The notes under the pieces: generated by a model
Database searches by the model: none
What the model saw: only the letters and a program-made list of their open reading frames with translations
What the model was told of the DNA's origin: nothing
Part shown: piece by piece, positions 26,085-40,108 of the stretch
Numbering within the stretch: the stretch's first letter is position 1
How the letters are laid out: each line of letters opens with the position of its first letter
Translations under genes and position numbers: made by a program
Source: Calliopsis andreniformis
Lineage: Eukaryota; Arthropoda; Insecta; Hymenoptera; Andrenidae
Length of the DNA: 64,000 nt
NCBI RefSeq assembly: GCF_051401765.1
Contig: NW_027480480.1
Span: forward strand, 2,170,001-2,234,000
Direction: 5' to 3'

Positions 26085-26757
26085 TGCGGATTGAGGATTG
26101 AAGATAGAGTATTGATGACTGAATATTGAGGATTGAGGATTGGGGGTTGAGGTTTGAGGACGAGGACTGACGGTTGACGATTGAGGTTTGAGGATTGATG
26201 TTTGAGGTCTGAGGACTGAGAATTGAGGGTCGAGAATTGAGGATTGAGGATTGAGGATTGAAGATTGAGGATTGGGTATTGAGGATTGAAGAATGAGAAT
26301 TGAGGATTGAGGATTGGGGATTGAGGATTGAGGATTGAAGATTGAGTATTCAGGATTGGAGATTGGCGATTGAGGGTTGAGGATTGAGGACAGAGGATTG
26401 AAGATTGAGGATTGGGGACTGAGTGTTGAGGGTTGAGTGATGAGAATTGATGATTGTGGATAGAGATTTGAAGATTTCAGGTTGAGTATTGAGTATTGAA
26501 ACCTGTGAATTGAGGATATTCTATTGAGGATTGAGGACTGACAACTGATTGTTGAGGACTGAGGTCTGAAGAATGAGGATTCAGGTTTGAGGATTCAGGA
26601 TTGAGGTTTGAGGACTGAGGATTGAGGATTGAGTATTGAGGATTGGGGATTGAGGACTGAGGATCGAAGATTGAGGTTTGGGTATTGAGGATTGAACATT
26701 GAGGACTGTGGATTGAGTATTGAGGATCGAGAATTGAGGACTGAGGATTGAGGATTG
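26085..26757. repeat. 11,299-bp-offset pair, copy 1
   Basis: Matches 37,384-38,056 at offset 11,299, from agatagagtattgatgac through the type I cassette at 26515. The private markers gatgactgaatattg and gaggacagagg are shared by both copies. Confidence 0.78.
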
Positions 26758-28380
26758 AGTATTGAGGATTGGGGATTGAAGATTGAGGATTGGGGACTGA
26801 GCGTTGAGGGCTGAGTGATGAGAATTGATGTTTGTGGATAGAGATTTGAAGATTGCAGGTTGAGTATTGAGTATTGAAACCTGTGAATTGAGGATATTCT
26901 ATTGAGGATTGAGGATTGACTACTGATTGTTGAGGACTGAGGGCTGAAGATTGAGGACTCAGGATTGAGGATTCAGAATTGAGGTTTGAGGACTGAGGAT
27001 TGAGGATTGAAGATTGAGTATTGATGATTGAGGATTGAGGATTGAAGATTGAGGATTGAGAATTGAGGATGAGGGCTGAGGGTTGAGGATTGAGGTTTGA
27101 GGACTGAGGACTGAGGATTGAGGATTGAGAGTTGTGGATTGAGGACGAGGACTGAGGGTTGAGTATTTGTATTTGAAGTCTGAGGATTGAGGATTGAGGA
27201 TTGAGAATTGAGGATTGAGGATTGAGGATTGAAGATTGAGGATCCGGTATTGAGGATTGAAGAATGAGAATTGAGGAGTGAGGACTGAGGATTGAGGATT
27301 GCAGTTTGAGTATTGAGGATTGAAGATTGAGGATTGAGGATTGAGGATTGAGGATTGAGGATTGAGGATTGAGGATTGAATATTGAGTATTGAGGATTGA
27401 AGATTAAGGATTGAGGATTGAGAATTGAGGATTGAAGATTGAAGATTGAGGATTGGGGTTTGAGGACTGAGGATTGACGATTGAGGATTGAGGATTGAGG
27501 ATTGAGAATTGAGGACAGAGGATTGAGGATTGAAGATTGAGGATTGGGTGTTGAGGATTGAAGAATGTGGTGTGAGGATTGAGGATTGAGGATTGAGGAT
27601 TGAAGATTGAGTATTGAGGATTGAAGATTGAGGATTGAGGATTGAGGATTGAGGATTGAGGTTTGAGGATTGAAGAATGAGGATTGGGTATTGCGGATTG
27701 AACATTGAGGATTGAAGATTGAGGATTGGGTGTTGAGGGTTGAAGAATGAGGATTGAGGATTGAGGATTGAGGATTGAGGATTGAGGATTGAAGATTCAG
27801 TACTGAGGATTGAAGATTGTGGATTAAGGATTGAGGATTGAGGATTGAAGATTGAGTATTGAGGATTGACGATTGAGGATTGAGGAATGAGTATTGAGGA
27901 TTGAGGATTGAGTATTGAGGATTGAGGATGGAAGACTGAGGATTGGGTAATGAGGATTGAACGTTGAGGATTGAGGGTTGAGGATTGAGGATTGAGGATT
28001 GAAGATTGAAGATTGAATATTAATGATTGAAGATTGAGGATTGAGGATTGAGTGTTGTGGATTGAGGACGAGGACTGAGGGTTGAGTATTGGTGTTTGAT
28101 GTCTGAGGATTGAGGATTCAGGAATGAGGATTGAGGATTGAAGATTGTGGATTCGGTATTGAGGATTGAAGAATGAGGATTGAGGAGTGAGGACTGAGGA
28201 TTGACGATTGCAGTTTGAGTATTGAGGATTGAAGATTGAGGATTGAGGGTATTGAGGATTGAGGATTGAGGATTGAGGATTGAGGATTGAGGATTGAGGA
28301 TTGAGAATTGAGGATTGAGGATTGAAGATTGAGCATTGAAGATTGAGGATTGAAGAATGAGGATTGAGGATTGAGGATTG
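26758..28380. repeat. Third copy of the 5.2-6.8 kb block
   Basis: Offset is 4,620 (exactly 660 units) from the 22.1-23.3 kb copy and 21,552 from the first copy. It includes a type I cassette at 26893, the variant gtatttgtatttgaag and the 9-base unit gggtattga near 28,246. It contains the longest apparent minus-strand frame of the window (26,959-28,818), which I treat as a repeat artefact. Confidence 0.82.
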
Positions 28381-30629
28381 AGGGTTGTGGATTGAGGACG
28401 AGGACTGAGGGTTGAGTATTGATGTTTGAGGTCTGAGGATTGAGGATTGAGGATTGAGGAATGGGAATTGAGGATTGAGGATTGAGGATTGAAGATTGAG
28501 GATTGGGTGTTGAGGATTGAAGAATGTGGAGTGAGGATTGAGGATTGAGGATTGAGGATTGAAGATTGAGTATTGGGGATTGAAGATTGAGGATTGAGGA
28601 TTGAGGATTGAGGATTGAGGGTTGAGGATTGAAGATTGAGGATTGGGTATGGCGGATTGAACATTGAGGATTGAAGATTGAGGATTGGGTGTTGAGGGTT
28701 GAAGAATGAGGATTGAGGATTGAGGATTGAGGATTGAGGATTGAAGATTCAGAATTGAGGATTGAAGATTGTGGATTAAGGATTGAGGATTGTGGATTGA
28801 GGATTGAGGAATGAGCATTGAAGATTGAGTATTGAGGATTGAACGTTGAGGATTGTGGATTGAGGATTGAGGATTCAGGATTGAATATTGAGGACTGGGG
28901 ACTGAGTGTTGAGGGTTGAGTGATGAGAATTGATGTTTGTGGATAGAGATTTGAAGATTGCAGATTGAGTATTGAGTAATGAAAACTGTGAATTGATGAT
29001 ATTCTATAGAGGATTGAGGATTGACAACTGATTGTTGAGGACAGAGGGCTGGAGATTGAGGATTCAGGGTTGAGGATTCAGGATTGAGGTTTGAGGACTG
29101 AGGATTGAGGATTGAGTATTGAGGATTGGGGATTGAAGATTGAGGATTGGGGACTGAGCGTTGAGGGCTGAGTGATGAGAATTGATGTTTGTGGTTAGAG
29201 ATTTGAAGATTGCAGGTTGAGTATTGAGTATTGAAACCTGTGAATTGAGGATATTCTATTGAGGATTGAGGATTGACTACTGATTGTTGAGGACTGAGGG
29301 CTGAAGATTGAGGACTCAGGATTGAGGATTCAGAATTGAGGTTTGAGGACTGAGGATTGAGGATTGAAGATTGAGTATTGATGATTGAGGATTGAGGATT
29401 GAAGATTGAGGATTGAGAATTGAGGATGAGGGCTGAGGGTTGAGGATTGAGGTTTGAGGACTGAGGACTGAGGATTGAGGATTGAGAGTTGTGGATTGAG
29501 GACGAGGACTGAGGGTTGAGTATTTGTGTTTGAAGTCTGAGGATTGAGGATTGAGGATTGAGAATTGAGGATTGAGGATTGAGGATTGAAGATTGAGGAT
29601 CCGGTATTGAGGATTGAAGAATGAGAATTGAGGAGTGAGGACTGAGGATTGAGGATTGCAGTTTGAGTATTGAAGATTCAAGATTGAGGATTGAGGATTG
29701 AGGATTGAGGATTGAGGATTGAGGATTGAGGATTGAAGATTGAGTATTGAGGATTGAAGATTAAGGATTGAGGATTGAGAATTGAGGATTGAAGATTGAA
29801 GATTGAGGATTGGGGTTTGAGGACTGAGGATTGACGATTGAGTATTGAGCATTGAGGATTGAGAATTGAGGATTGAGGATTGAAGATTGAGTATTGAGGA
29901 TAGAAGATTGAGGATTGAGGATTGTGGATTGAAGATTGAGGACTGAGTGTTGAGGGTTGCGTGATGAGAATTGATGTTTGTGGATTGAGATTTGAAGATT
30001 GAAGAATGGGGATTGAGTATTGAAAACTGTGAATTGAGGATATTCTATTGAGTATTGGGGATTGACAATTGATTGTTGAGGACTTATGGGTGAAGATTGA
30101 GGATTCAGGTTTGAGGATTCAGTATTGAGGTTGGAGGACTGAGGATTGAGGATTGAGGATTGAGGACCAAGGATTGAAGATCGAGTATTGAGGATTGAAG
30201 GTTGAGGATTGAGAATTGAGGAATGAGGATTCAGGATTGAAGATTGAGGATTGGGGATTGAGGATTGACGATTGAGTATTGAGCATTGACGATTGAGAAT
30301 TGAGGATTGTGGATTGAGTATTGAGGATTGAGGATTGAGGATTGAAGATTGAATATTGATGATTGAAGATTGAGGATCGAGGATTGAGGGTTGTGGATTG
30401 AGGACGAGGACTGAGGGTTGAGTATTGATGGTTGAGGATTGAGGGTTGAGGATTGAGGGTTGAGGATTGAGGAAGAGGGCTGAGGTTTGAGGATTGAGGT
30501 TTGAGGTCTGAGGACTGAGAATTGAGGATCCAGAATTGAGGATTGAGGATTGAGGATTGAAGATTGAGGATTGGGTATTGAGGATTGAAGAATGAGGATT
30601 GAGGATTGAGGATTGGGGATTGAGGATTG
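28381..30629. repeat. 2,249-bp tandem higher-order repeat, copy 1
   Basis: This 2,249-bp unit is directly followed by a second copy. It contains cassettes at 28998, 29250 and 30039 of types II, I and III. 2,249 equals 322 heptamers minus 5, and I count five hexameric units inside: ggacga near 28,395, 29,500 and 30,402; ggatga near 29,424; ggaaga near 30,471. Private variants such as gtggttagag and gaagattcaagattg are found here and in copy 2 only. Confidence 0.9.
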
Positions 30630-32878
30630 AGGGTTGTGGATTGAGGACGAGGACTGAGGGTTGAGTATTGATGTTTGAGGTCTGAGGATTGAGGATTGAG
30701 GATTGAGGAATGGGAATTGAGGATTGAGGATTGAGGATTGAAGATTGAGGATTGGGTGTTGAGGATTGAAGAATGTGGAGTGAGGATTGAGGATTGAGGA
30801 TTGAGGATTGAAGATTGAGTATTGGGGATTGAAGATTGAGGATTGAGGATTGAGGATTGAGGATTGAGGGTTGAGGATTGAAGATTGAGGATTGGGTATG
30901 GCGGATTGAACATTGAGGATTGAAGATTGAGGATTGGGTGTTGAGGGTTGAAGAATGAGGATTGAGGATTGAGGATTGAGGATTGAGGATTGAAGATTCA
31001 GAATTGAGGATTGAAGATTGTGGATTAAGGATTGAGGATTGTGGATTGAGGATTGAGGAATGAGCATTGAAGATTGAGTATTGAGGATTGAACGTTGAGG
31101 ATTGTGGATTGAGGATTGAGGATTCAGGATTGAATATTGAGGACTGGGGACTGAGTGTTGAGGGTTGAGTGATGAGAATTGATGTTTGTGGATAGAGATT
31201 TGAAGATTGCAGATTGAGTATTGAGTAATGAAAACTGTGAATTGATGATATTCTATAGAGGATTGAGGATTGACAACTGATTGTTGAGGACAGAGGGCTG
31301 GAGATTGAGGATTCAGGGTTGAGGATTCAGGATTGAGGTTTGAGGACTGAGGATTGAGGATTGAGTATTGAGGATTGGGGATTGAAGATTGAGGATTGGG
31401 GACTGAGCGTTGAGGGCTGAGTGATGAGAATTGATGTTTGTGGTTAGAGATTTGAAGATTGCAGGTTGAGTATTGAGTATTGAAACCTGTGAATTGAGGA
31501 TATTCTATTGAGGATTGAGGATTGACTACTGATTGTTGAGGACTGAGGGCTGAAGATTGAGGACTCAGGATTGAGGATTCAGAATTGAGGTTTGAGGACT
31601 GAGGATTGAGGATTGAAGATTGAGTATTGATGATTGAGGATTGAGGATTGAAGATTGAGGATTGAGAATTGAGGATGAGGGCTGAGGGTTGAGGATTGAG
31701 GTTTGAGGACTGAGGACTGAGGATTGAGGATTGAGAGTTGTGGATTGAGGACGAGGACTGAGGGTTGAGTATTTGTGTTTGAAGTCTGAGGATTGAGGAT
31801 TGAGGATTGAGAATTGAGGATTGAGGATTGAGGATTGAAGATTGAGGATCCGGTATTGAGGATTGAAGAATGAGAATTGAGGAGTGAGGACTGAGGATTG
31901 AGGATTGCAGTTTGAGTATTGAAGATTCAAGATTGAGGATTGAGGATTGAGGATTGAGGATTGAGGATTGAGGATTGAGGATTGAAGATTGAGTATTGAG
32001 GATTGAAGATTAAGGATTGAGGATTGAGAATTGAGGATTGAAGATTGAAGATTGAGGATTGGGGTTTGAGGACTGAGGATTGACGATTGAGTATTGAGCA
32101 TTGAGGATTGAGAATTGAGGATTGAGGATTGAAGATTGAGTATTGAGGATAGAAGATTGAGGATTGAGGATTGTGGATTGAAGATTGAGGACTGAGTGTT
32201 GAGGGTTGCGTGATGAGAATTGATGTTTGTGGATTGAGATTTGAAGATTGAAGAATGGGGATTGAGTATTGAAAACTGTGAATTGAGGATATTCTATTGA
32301 GTATTGGGGATTGACAATTGATTGTTGAGGACTTATGGGTGAAGATTGAGGATTCAGGTTTGAGGATTCAGTATTGAGGTTGGAGGACTGAGGATTGAGG
32401 ATTGAGGATTGAGGACCAAGGATTGAAGATCGAGTATTGAGGATTGAAGGTTGAGGATTGAGAATTGAGGAATGAGGATTCAGGATTGAAGATTGAGGAT
32501 TGGGGATTGAGGATTGACGATTGAGTATTGAGCATTGACGATTGAGAATTGAGGATTGTGGATTGAGTATTGAGGATTGAGGATTGAGGATTGAAGATTG
32601 AATATTGATGATTGAAGATTGAGGATCGAGGATTGAGGGTTGTGGATTGAGGACGAGGACTGAGGGTTGAGTATTGATGGTTGAGGATTGAGGGTTGAGG
32701 ATTGAGGGTTGAGGATTGAGGAAGAGGGCTGAGGTTTGAGGATTGAGGTTTGAGGTCTGAGGACTGAGAATTGAGGATCCAGAATTGAGGATTGAGGATT
32801 GAGGATTGAAGATTGAGGATTGGGTATTGAGGATTGAAGAATGAGGATTGAGGATTGAGGATTGGGGATTGAGGATTG
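30630..32878. repeat. 2,249-bp tandem higher-order repeat, copy 2
   Basis: Repeats 28,381-30,629 with cassettes at 31247, 31499 and 32288, all at offset 2,249. In every line I compared I found no difference, including private variants. This points to a very recent duplication, or to an assembly artefact. It leaves the match at about 32,880. Confidence 0.9.
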
Positions 32879-33845
32879 AGGATTGAAGATTGAGTATTCA
32901 GGATTGGAGATTGGCGATTGAGGGCTGAGGATTGAGGATAGAGGATTGAAGATTGAGGACTGGGGACTGAGAGTTGAGGGTTGAGTGATGAGAATTGATG
33001 ATTGTGGATAGAGATTTGAAGTTTTCAGGTTGAGTATTGAGTATTGAAACCTGTGAATTGAGGATATTCTATTGAGGATTGAGGATTGACAACTGATTGT
33101 TGAGGACTGAGGTCTGAAGACTGAGGATTCAGGTTTGAGGATTCAGGATTGAGGTTTGAGGACTGAGGATTGAGGATTGAGGATTGAGGGTTGAGGATTG
33201 AGCGTTGAGGATTGAGGATTGAAGTTTGAGGTTTGGGTATTGAGGATTAAACATTGAGGACTGTGGATTGATTATTGAGGATCGAGAATTGAGGACTGAG
33301 GATTGAGGATTGAAGATTGAGGATTGGGTGTTGAGGATTGAGGGTTGTGGATTGAGGACGAGGACTGAGGGTTGAGTATTGATGTTTGAGTTCTGAGGAT
33401 TGAGGATTGGGGATTGAGAATTGAGGATTGAGGATTGAGGATTGAAGATTGAGGATCCGGTATTGAGGATTGAAGAATGAGAATTGAGGAGTGAGGACTG
33501 AGGATTGAGGATTGCAGTTTGAGTATTGAGGATTGAAGATTGAGGATTGAGGATTGAGGGTTGTGGATTGAGGACGAGGACTGAGGGTTGAGCATTTGTG
33601 TTTGAAGTCTGAGGATTGAGGATTGAGGATTGAGAATTGAGGATTGAGGATTGAGGATTGAAGATTGAAGATTGAGGTTTGGGTATTGAGGATTGAACAT
33701 TGAGGACTGTGGATTGATTATTGAGGATCGAGAATTGAGGACTGAGGATTGAGGATTGAAGATTGAGGATTGGGTGTTGAGGATTGAGGGTTGTGGATTG
33801 AGGACGAGGACTGAGGGTTGAGTATTGATGTTTGAGTTCTGAGGA
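32879..33845. repeat. Array stretch with copy of 21.1-21.7 kb
   Basis: From about 32,960 to 33,555 it matches 21,100-21,695 at offset 11,860, including the cassette at 33063. Private changes here include gagcgttgagg. After 33,555 it switches to a gaggacgaggactga series like that near 40.7 kb. No gene is seen. Confidence 0.72.
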
Positions 33846-36800
33846 TTGAGGATTGAGGATTGAGGATTGAGAATTGAGGACAGAGGATTGAGGATTGAAG
33901 ATTGAGGATTGGGTGTTGAGGATTGAAGAATGTGGTGTGAGGATTGAGGATTGAGGATTGAGGATTGAAGATTGAGTATTGAGGATTGAAGATTGAGGAT
34001 TGAGGATTGAGGATTGAGGATTGAGGTTTGAGGATTGAAGATTGAGGATTGGGTATTGCGGATTGAACATTGAGGATTGAAGATTGAGGATTGGGTGTTG
34101 AGGGTTGAAGAATGAGGATTGAGGATTGAGGATTGAGGATTGAGGATTGAGGATTGAAGATTCAGTATTGAGGATTGAAGATTGTGGATTAAGGATTGAG
34201 GATTGAGGATTGAAGATTGAGTATTGAGGATTGACGATTGAGGATTGAGGAATGAGTATTGAGGATTGAGGATTGAGTATTGAGGATTGAGGATGGAAGA
34301 CTGAGGATTGGGTAATGAGGATTGAACGTTGAGGATTGAGGGTTGAGGATTGAGGATTGAGGATTGAAGATTGAGGATTGAATATTAATGATTGAAGATT
34401 GAGGATTGAGGATTGAGTGTTGTGGATTGAGGACGAGGACTGAGGGTTGAGTATTGGTGTTTGATGTTTGAGGATTGAGGATTGAGGAATGAGGATTGAG
34501 GATTGAAGATTGTGGATTCGGTATTGAGGATTGAAGAATGAGGATTGAGGAGTGTGGACTGAGGATTGACGATTGCAGTTTGAGTATTGAGGATTGAAGA
34601 TTGAGGATTGAGGGTATTGAGGATTGAGGATTGAGGATTGAGGATTGAGGATTGAGGATTGAGGATTGAGAATTGAGGATTGAGGATTGAAGATTGAGCA
34701 TTGAAGATTGAGGATTGAAGAATGAGGATTGAGGATTGAGGATTGAGGATTGAGGATTGAGGGTTGAGGATTGAGGATGAGGGCTGAGGTTTGAGGATTG
34801 AGGTTTGAGGTCTGGGACTGAGAATTGAGGGTCGAGAATTGAGGATTGAGGATTGAGGGTTGAAGATTGAGGATTGGGTATTGAGTGTTGAAGAATGAGG
34901 ATTGAGGATTGAGGATTGAGGATTGAGGATTGAGGATTGAAGATTCAGTATTGAGGATTGAAGATTGTGGATTAAGGATTGAGGATTGAGGATTGAAGAT
35001 TGAGTATTGAGGATTGAAGATTGAGGATTGAGGACTGAGTATTGAGGATTGAGGATTGAGTATTGAGGATTGAGGATGGAAGACTGAGGATTGGGTAATG
35101 AGGATTGAACGTTGAGGATTGAGGGTTGAGTATTGAGGATTGAGGATTGAAGATTGAAGATTGAATATTAATGATTGAAGATTGAGGATTGAGGATTGTG
35201 GGTTGTGGATTGAGGACGAGGACTGAGGGTAGAGTATTGGTGTTTGATGTCTGAGGATTGAGGATTGAGGATTGAGGATTGAGGATTGAGGATTGAAGAT
35301 TGTGGATTCGGTATTGAGGATTGAAGAATGAGGATTGAGGAGTGAGGACTGAGGATTGACGATTGCAGTTTGAGTATTGAGGACTGAAGGTTGAGGATTC
35401 AGGATTGAGGATTGAGGATTGAGGATTGAGGATTGATTATTGAAGATTGAGTATTGAGGATTGAAGATTGAGGGTTGAGGATTGAGGATTGAGTATTGAG
35501 GATTGAAGATTGAGGATTGGGTATTGAGGATTGAAGAATGAGGATTGAGGATTGAGGATTGGGGATTGAGGATTGAGGATTCAAGATTGAGTATTCAGAA
35601 TTGGAGATTGGCGATTGAGGGTTGAGGATTGAGGATAGACGATTGAAGATTGAGGATTTAGGACTGAGTGTTGAGGGTTGAGTGATGAGAATTGATGATT
35701 GTGGATAGAGATTTGAAGATTTCAGGTTGAGTATTGAGTATTGAAACCTGTGAATTGAGGATATTCTATTGAGGATTGAGGACTGACAACTGATTGTTGA
35801 GGACTGAGGTCTGAAGACTGAGGATTCAGGTTTGAGGATTCAGGATTGAGGTTTGAGGACTGAGGATTGAGTATTGAGGATTGAGGATTGAGGATTGAGG
35901 ATTGAGGATTGAGGATTGAAGATTGAGGTTTGGGTATTGAGGATTGAACATTGAGGACTGTGGATTGAGTATTGAGGACCGAGAATTGAGGACTGAGGAT
36001 TGAGGATTGAAGATTGAGAATTGGGTGTTGAGGATTGAGGGTTGTGGATTGAGGACGAGGACTGAGGGTTGAGTATTGATGTTTGAGGTCTGAGGATTGA
36101 GGATTGAGGATTGAGGATTGGGAATTGAGGATTGAGGATTGAGGATTGAAGATTGAGGATTGGGTGTTGAGGATTGAAGAATGTGGAGTGAGGATTGAGG
36201 ATTGAGGATTGAGGATTGAGGATTGAAGATTGAGTATTGGGGATTGAAGATTGAGGATTGAGGATTGAGGATTGAGGATTGAGGGTTGAGGATTGAAGAT
36301 TGAGGATTGGGTATGGCGGATTGAACATTGAGGATTGAAGATTGAGGATTGGGTGTTGAGGGTTGAAGAATGAGGATTGAGGATTGAGGATTGAGGATTG
36401 AGGATTGAAGATTCAGAATTGAGGATTGAAGATTGTGGATTAAGGATTGAGGATTGTGGATTGAGGATTGAGGAATGAGCATTGAAGATTGAGTATTGAG
36501 GATTGAACGTTGAGGATTGTGGATTGAGGATTGAGGATTCAGGATTGAATATTGAGGACTGGGGACTGAGTGTTGAGGGTTGAGTGATGAGAATTGATGT
36601 TTGTGGATAGAGATTTGAAGATTGCAGATTGAGTATTGAGTAATGAAAACTGTGAATTGATGATATTCTATAGAGGATTGAGGATTGACAACTGATTGTA
36701 GAGGACCGAGGGCTGAAGATTGAGGATTCAGGATTGAGGATTGAGGATTGAGGATTGAAGATTGAATATTGATGATTGAAGATTGAGGATCGAGGATTGA

Positions 36801-37400
36801 GGGTTGTGGATTGAGAACGAGGACTGAGGGTTGAGTATTGATGTTTGAGGTCTGAGGATTGAGGATTGAGGATTGAGGATTGAGGATTGAGGATTGAGGA
36901 TTGAGGATTGAGGATTGAGGATTGAGGATTGAGGATTGAAGATTGAGGACTGGGGATTGAGGATTGACGATTGAGTATTGAGCATTGACGATTGAGAATT
37001 GAGGATTGTGGATTGAGTATTGAGGATGGAGGGTTGAGGATTGAAGATTGAATATTGATGATTGAAGATTGAGGATTGAGGATTGAGGGTTGCGGATTGA
37101 GGACGAGGACTGAGGGTTGAGTATTGGTGTTTGAAGTCTGAGGATTGAGGATTGTGGATTGAGAATTGAGGACTGTGGATTGAGGATTGAAGATTGAGGA
37201 CCCGGTATTGAGGATTGAAGAATGAGAATTGAGGAGTGAGGACTGAGGATTGAGGATTGCAGTTTGAGTATTGAGGATTGAAGATTGAGGATTGAGGATT
37301 GAGGATTGAGGATTGAGGATTGAGGATTGAGGATTGAAGATTGAGTATTGAGGATTGAAGATTGAGGATTGAGGATTGAGGATTGAGGATTGAGGATTGA
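33846..37400. repeat. 3.5-kb copy of 5.93-9.48 kb
   Basis: Offset is 27,917, becoming 27,924 after one extra unit. It includes the 783-bp local duplication (34,090-35,400) and the four-copy block with cassettes at 35760 and 36662. Few differences are visible, for example ggatttaggactg here against ggattggggactg, and ggacccgg at about 37,200 against ggatccgg. Confidence 0.85.
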
Positions 37401-38420
37401 AGATAGAGTATTGATGACTGAATATTGAGGATTGAGGATTGGGGGTTGAGGTTTGAGGACGAGGACTGACGGTTGACGATTGAGGTTTGAGGATTGATGT
37501 TTGAGGTCTGAGGACTGAGAATTGAGGGTCGAGAATTGAGGATTGAGGATTGAGGATTGAAGATTGAGGATTGGGTATTGAGGATTGAAGAATGAGAATT
37601 GAGGATTGAGGATTGGGGATTGAGGATTGAGGATTGAAGATTGAGTATTCAGGATTGGAGATTGGCGATTGAGGGTTGAGGATTGAGGACAGAGGATTGA
37701 AGATTGAGGATTGGGGACTGAGTGTTGAGGGTTGAGTGATGAGAATTGATGATTGTGGATAGAGATTTGAAGATTTCAGGTTGAGTATTGAGTATTGAAA
37801 CCTGTGAATTGAGGATATTCTATTGAGGATTGAGGACTGACAACTGATTGTTGAGGACTGAGGTCTGAAGAATGAGGATTCAGGTTTGAGGATTCAGGAT
37901 TGAGGTTTGAGGACTGAGGATTGAGGATAGAGTATTGAGGATTGGGGATTGAGGACTGAGGATCGAAGATTGAGGTTTGGGTATTGAGGATTGAACATTG
38001 AGGACTGTGGATTGAGTATTGAGGATCGAGAATTGAGGACTGAGGATTGAGGATTGAAGATTGAGGATTGGGTGTTGAGGGTTGAGGGTTGTGGATTGAG
38101 GACGAGGACTGAGGGTTGAGTATTGATGTTTGAGGTCTGAGGATTGAGGATTGAGGATTGAGGATTGAGAATTCAGGACTGAGGATTGAGGATTGAAGAT
38201 TGAGGATTGGGTGTTGAGGATTGAAGAATGTGGAGTGAGGATTGAGGATTGAGGATTGAGGATTGAAGATTGAGTATTGAGGATTGAAGATTGAGGATTG
38301 ACGATTGAGGATTGAGGATTGAGGCTTGAGGATTGAAGATTGAGGATTGGGTATTGCGGATTGAACATTGAGGATTGAAGATTGAGGATTGGTTGTTGAG
38401 GGTTGAAGAATGAGGATTGA
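37385..38420. repeat. Copy of 26.1 kb block joined to copy of 11.6 kb block
   Basis: The left part matches 26,085-26,757 and the whole also follows 11,250-12,070 at offset 26,373. The cassette at 37814 is the last before a 5-kb gap in the cassette series. Confidence 0.72.
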
Positions 38421-38924
38421 GGATTGAGGATTGAAGATTCATTATTGAGGATTGAAGATTGTGGATTAAGGATTGAGGATTGAGGATTGAAGATTGAGTA
38501 TTGAGGATTGAAGATTGAGGATTGAGGACTGAGTATTGAGGATTGAGGATTGAGTATTGAGGATTGAGGGTGGAAGACTGAGGATTGGGTAATGAGAATT
38601 GAACATTGAGTATTGAGGGTTGAGGATTGAGGATTGAGGATTGAAGATTGAAGATTGAATATTAATGATTGAAGGTTGAGGATTGATGATTGAGGGTTGT
38701 GGATTGAGGACGAGGACTGAGGGTTGACTATTGGTGTTTGAAGTCTGAGGATTGAGGATTGAGGATTGAGGATTGAGGATTGAAGATTGAGGATTCGGTA
38801 TTGAGGATTGAAGAATGAGGATTGAGGAGTGAGGACTGAGGATTGAGGATTGCAGTTTGAGTATTGAGGATTGAAGATTGAGGATTGAGGATTGAGGATA
38901 GAGGATTGAGGATTGAGGATTGAT
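38421..38924. repeat. Array stretch related to 17.8-18.2 kb
   Basis: Variant order follows 17,790-18,280, with ggtggaagactga, gggtaatgag, gaatattaatga and a tcggtattga site. From about 38,770 it also matches 44,256 onward at offset 5,486. No cassette is present. Confidence 0.7.
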
Positions 38925-40108
38925 TATTGAAGATTGAGTATTGAGGATTGAAGATTGAGGATTGAGGATTGAGGATTGAGGATTGAGGATTGAGGATGAG
39001 GGCTGAGGGTTGAGGATTGAGGTTTGAGGTTTGAGGACTGAGGACTGAGGATTGAGGATTGAGAATTGGGGATTGAGGATTGAGTATTGTAGATTGAGGA
39101 TCGGTTATTGAGGATTGAAAAATGTGGATTGAGGATTGAGGATTGAGGATTGAGGTTTGAAGATTGACGATTGAGGATTGAGGATTGACAACTGATTGTA
39201 GAGGACTGAGGGCTGAAGATTGAGGATTCAGTATTGAGGATTCAGGATTGATGTTTGAGGACTGAGGATTGAAGATTGAGGATTGAGGACTGAGTATTGA
39301 GGATTGAGGATTGAGTATTGAGGATTGAGAATGGAAGACTGAGGATTGGGTATTGAGGATTGAACGTTGAGGTTTGAAGATTGAAGGTTGAATATTAATG
39401 ATTGAAGATTGAGGATTGAGGATTGAGGGTTGTGGATTGAGGACGAAGACTGAGGGTTGAGTATTTGTGTTTGAAGTCTGAGGATTGAGGATTGAGGATT
39501 GAGAATTGAGGATTGATTATTGAAGATTGAGTATTGAGGATTGAAGATTGAGGATTGAGGATTGAGGATTGAGGATTGAGGATTGAGGATGAGGGCTGAG
39601 GGTTGAGGATTGAGGTTTGAGGTTTGAGGACTGAGGACTGAGGATTGAGGATTGAGAATTGGGGATTGAGGATTGAGTATTGTAGATTGAGGATCGGGTA
39701 TTGAGGATTGAAGAATGTGGATTGAGGATTGAGGATCGAGGATTGAGGTTTGAAGATTGACGATTGAGGATTGAGGATTGACAACTGATTGTAGAGGACT
39801 GAGGGCTGAAGATTGAGGATTCAGTATTGAGGATTCAGGATTGATGTTTGAGGACTGAGGATTGAAGATTGAGGATTGAGGACTGAGTATTGAGGATTGA
39901 GGATTGAGTATTGAGGATTGAGAATGGAAGACTGAGGATTGGGTATTGAGGATTGAACGTTGAGGTTTGAAGATTGAAGATTGAATATTAATGATTGAAG
40001 ATTGAGGATTGAGGATTGAGGGTTGTGGATTGAGGACGAAGACTGAGGGTTGAGTATTTGTGTTTGAAGTCTGAGGATTGAGGATTGAGGATTGAGAATT
40101 GAGGATTG
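38925..40108. repeat. 593-bp tandem pair
   Basis: Two direct copies, about 38,925-39,517 and 39,518-40,108. The unit of 593 bp equals 85 heptamers minus 2, and each copy holds two hexamers, ggatga and ggacga (in gaggacgaagactg). Each ends in a partial cassette with gacaactgattgtagagg but without gatattct. Differences: atcggttattg against atcgggtattg, and gaaggttgaatatt against gaagattgaatatt. Confidence 0.87.

Noticed and set aside
26959..28818. 619-residue minus-strand reading frame, the longest in the window
   Set aside because: It is the SILNPQS cycle of the heptamer. Other frames on the same strand overlap it with the same peptide, there is no purine-rich ribosome binding site on this G-poor strand, and its ends are set by chance variants (cat for a start, tca or tta for a stop).
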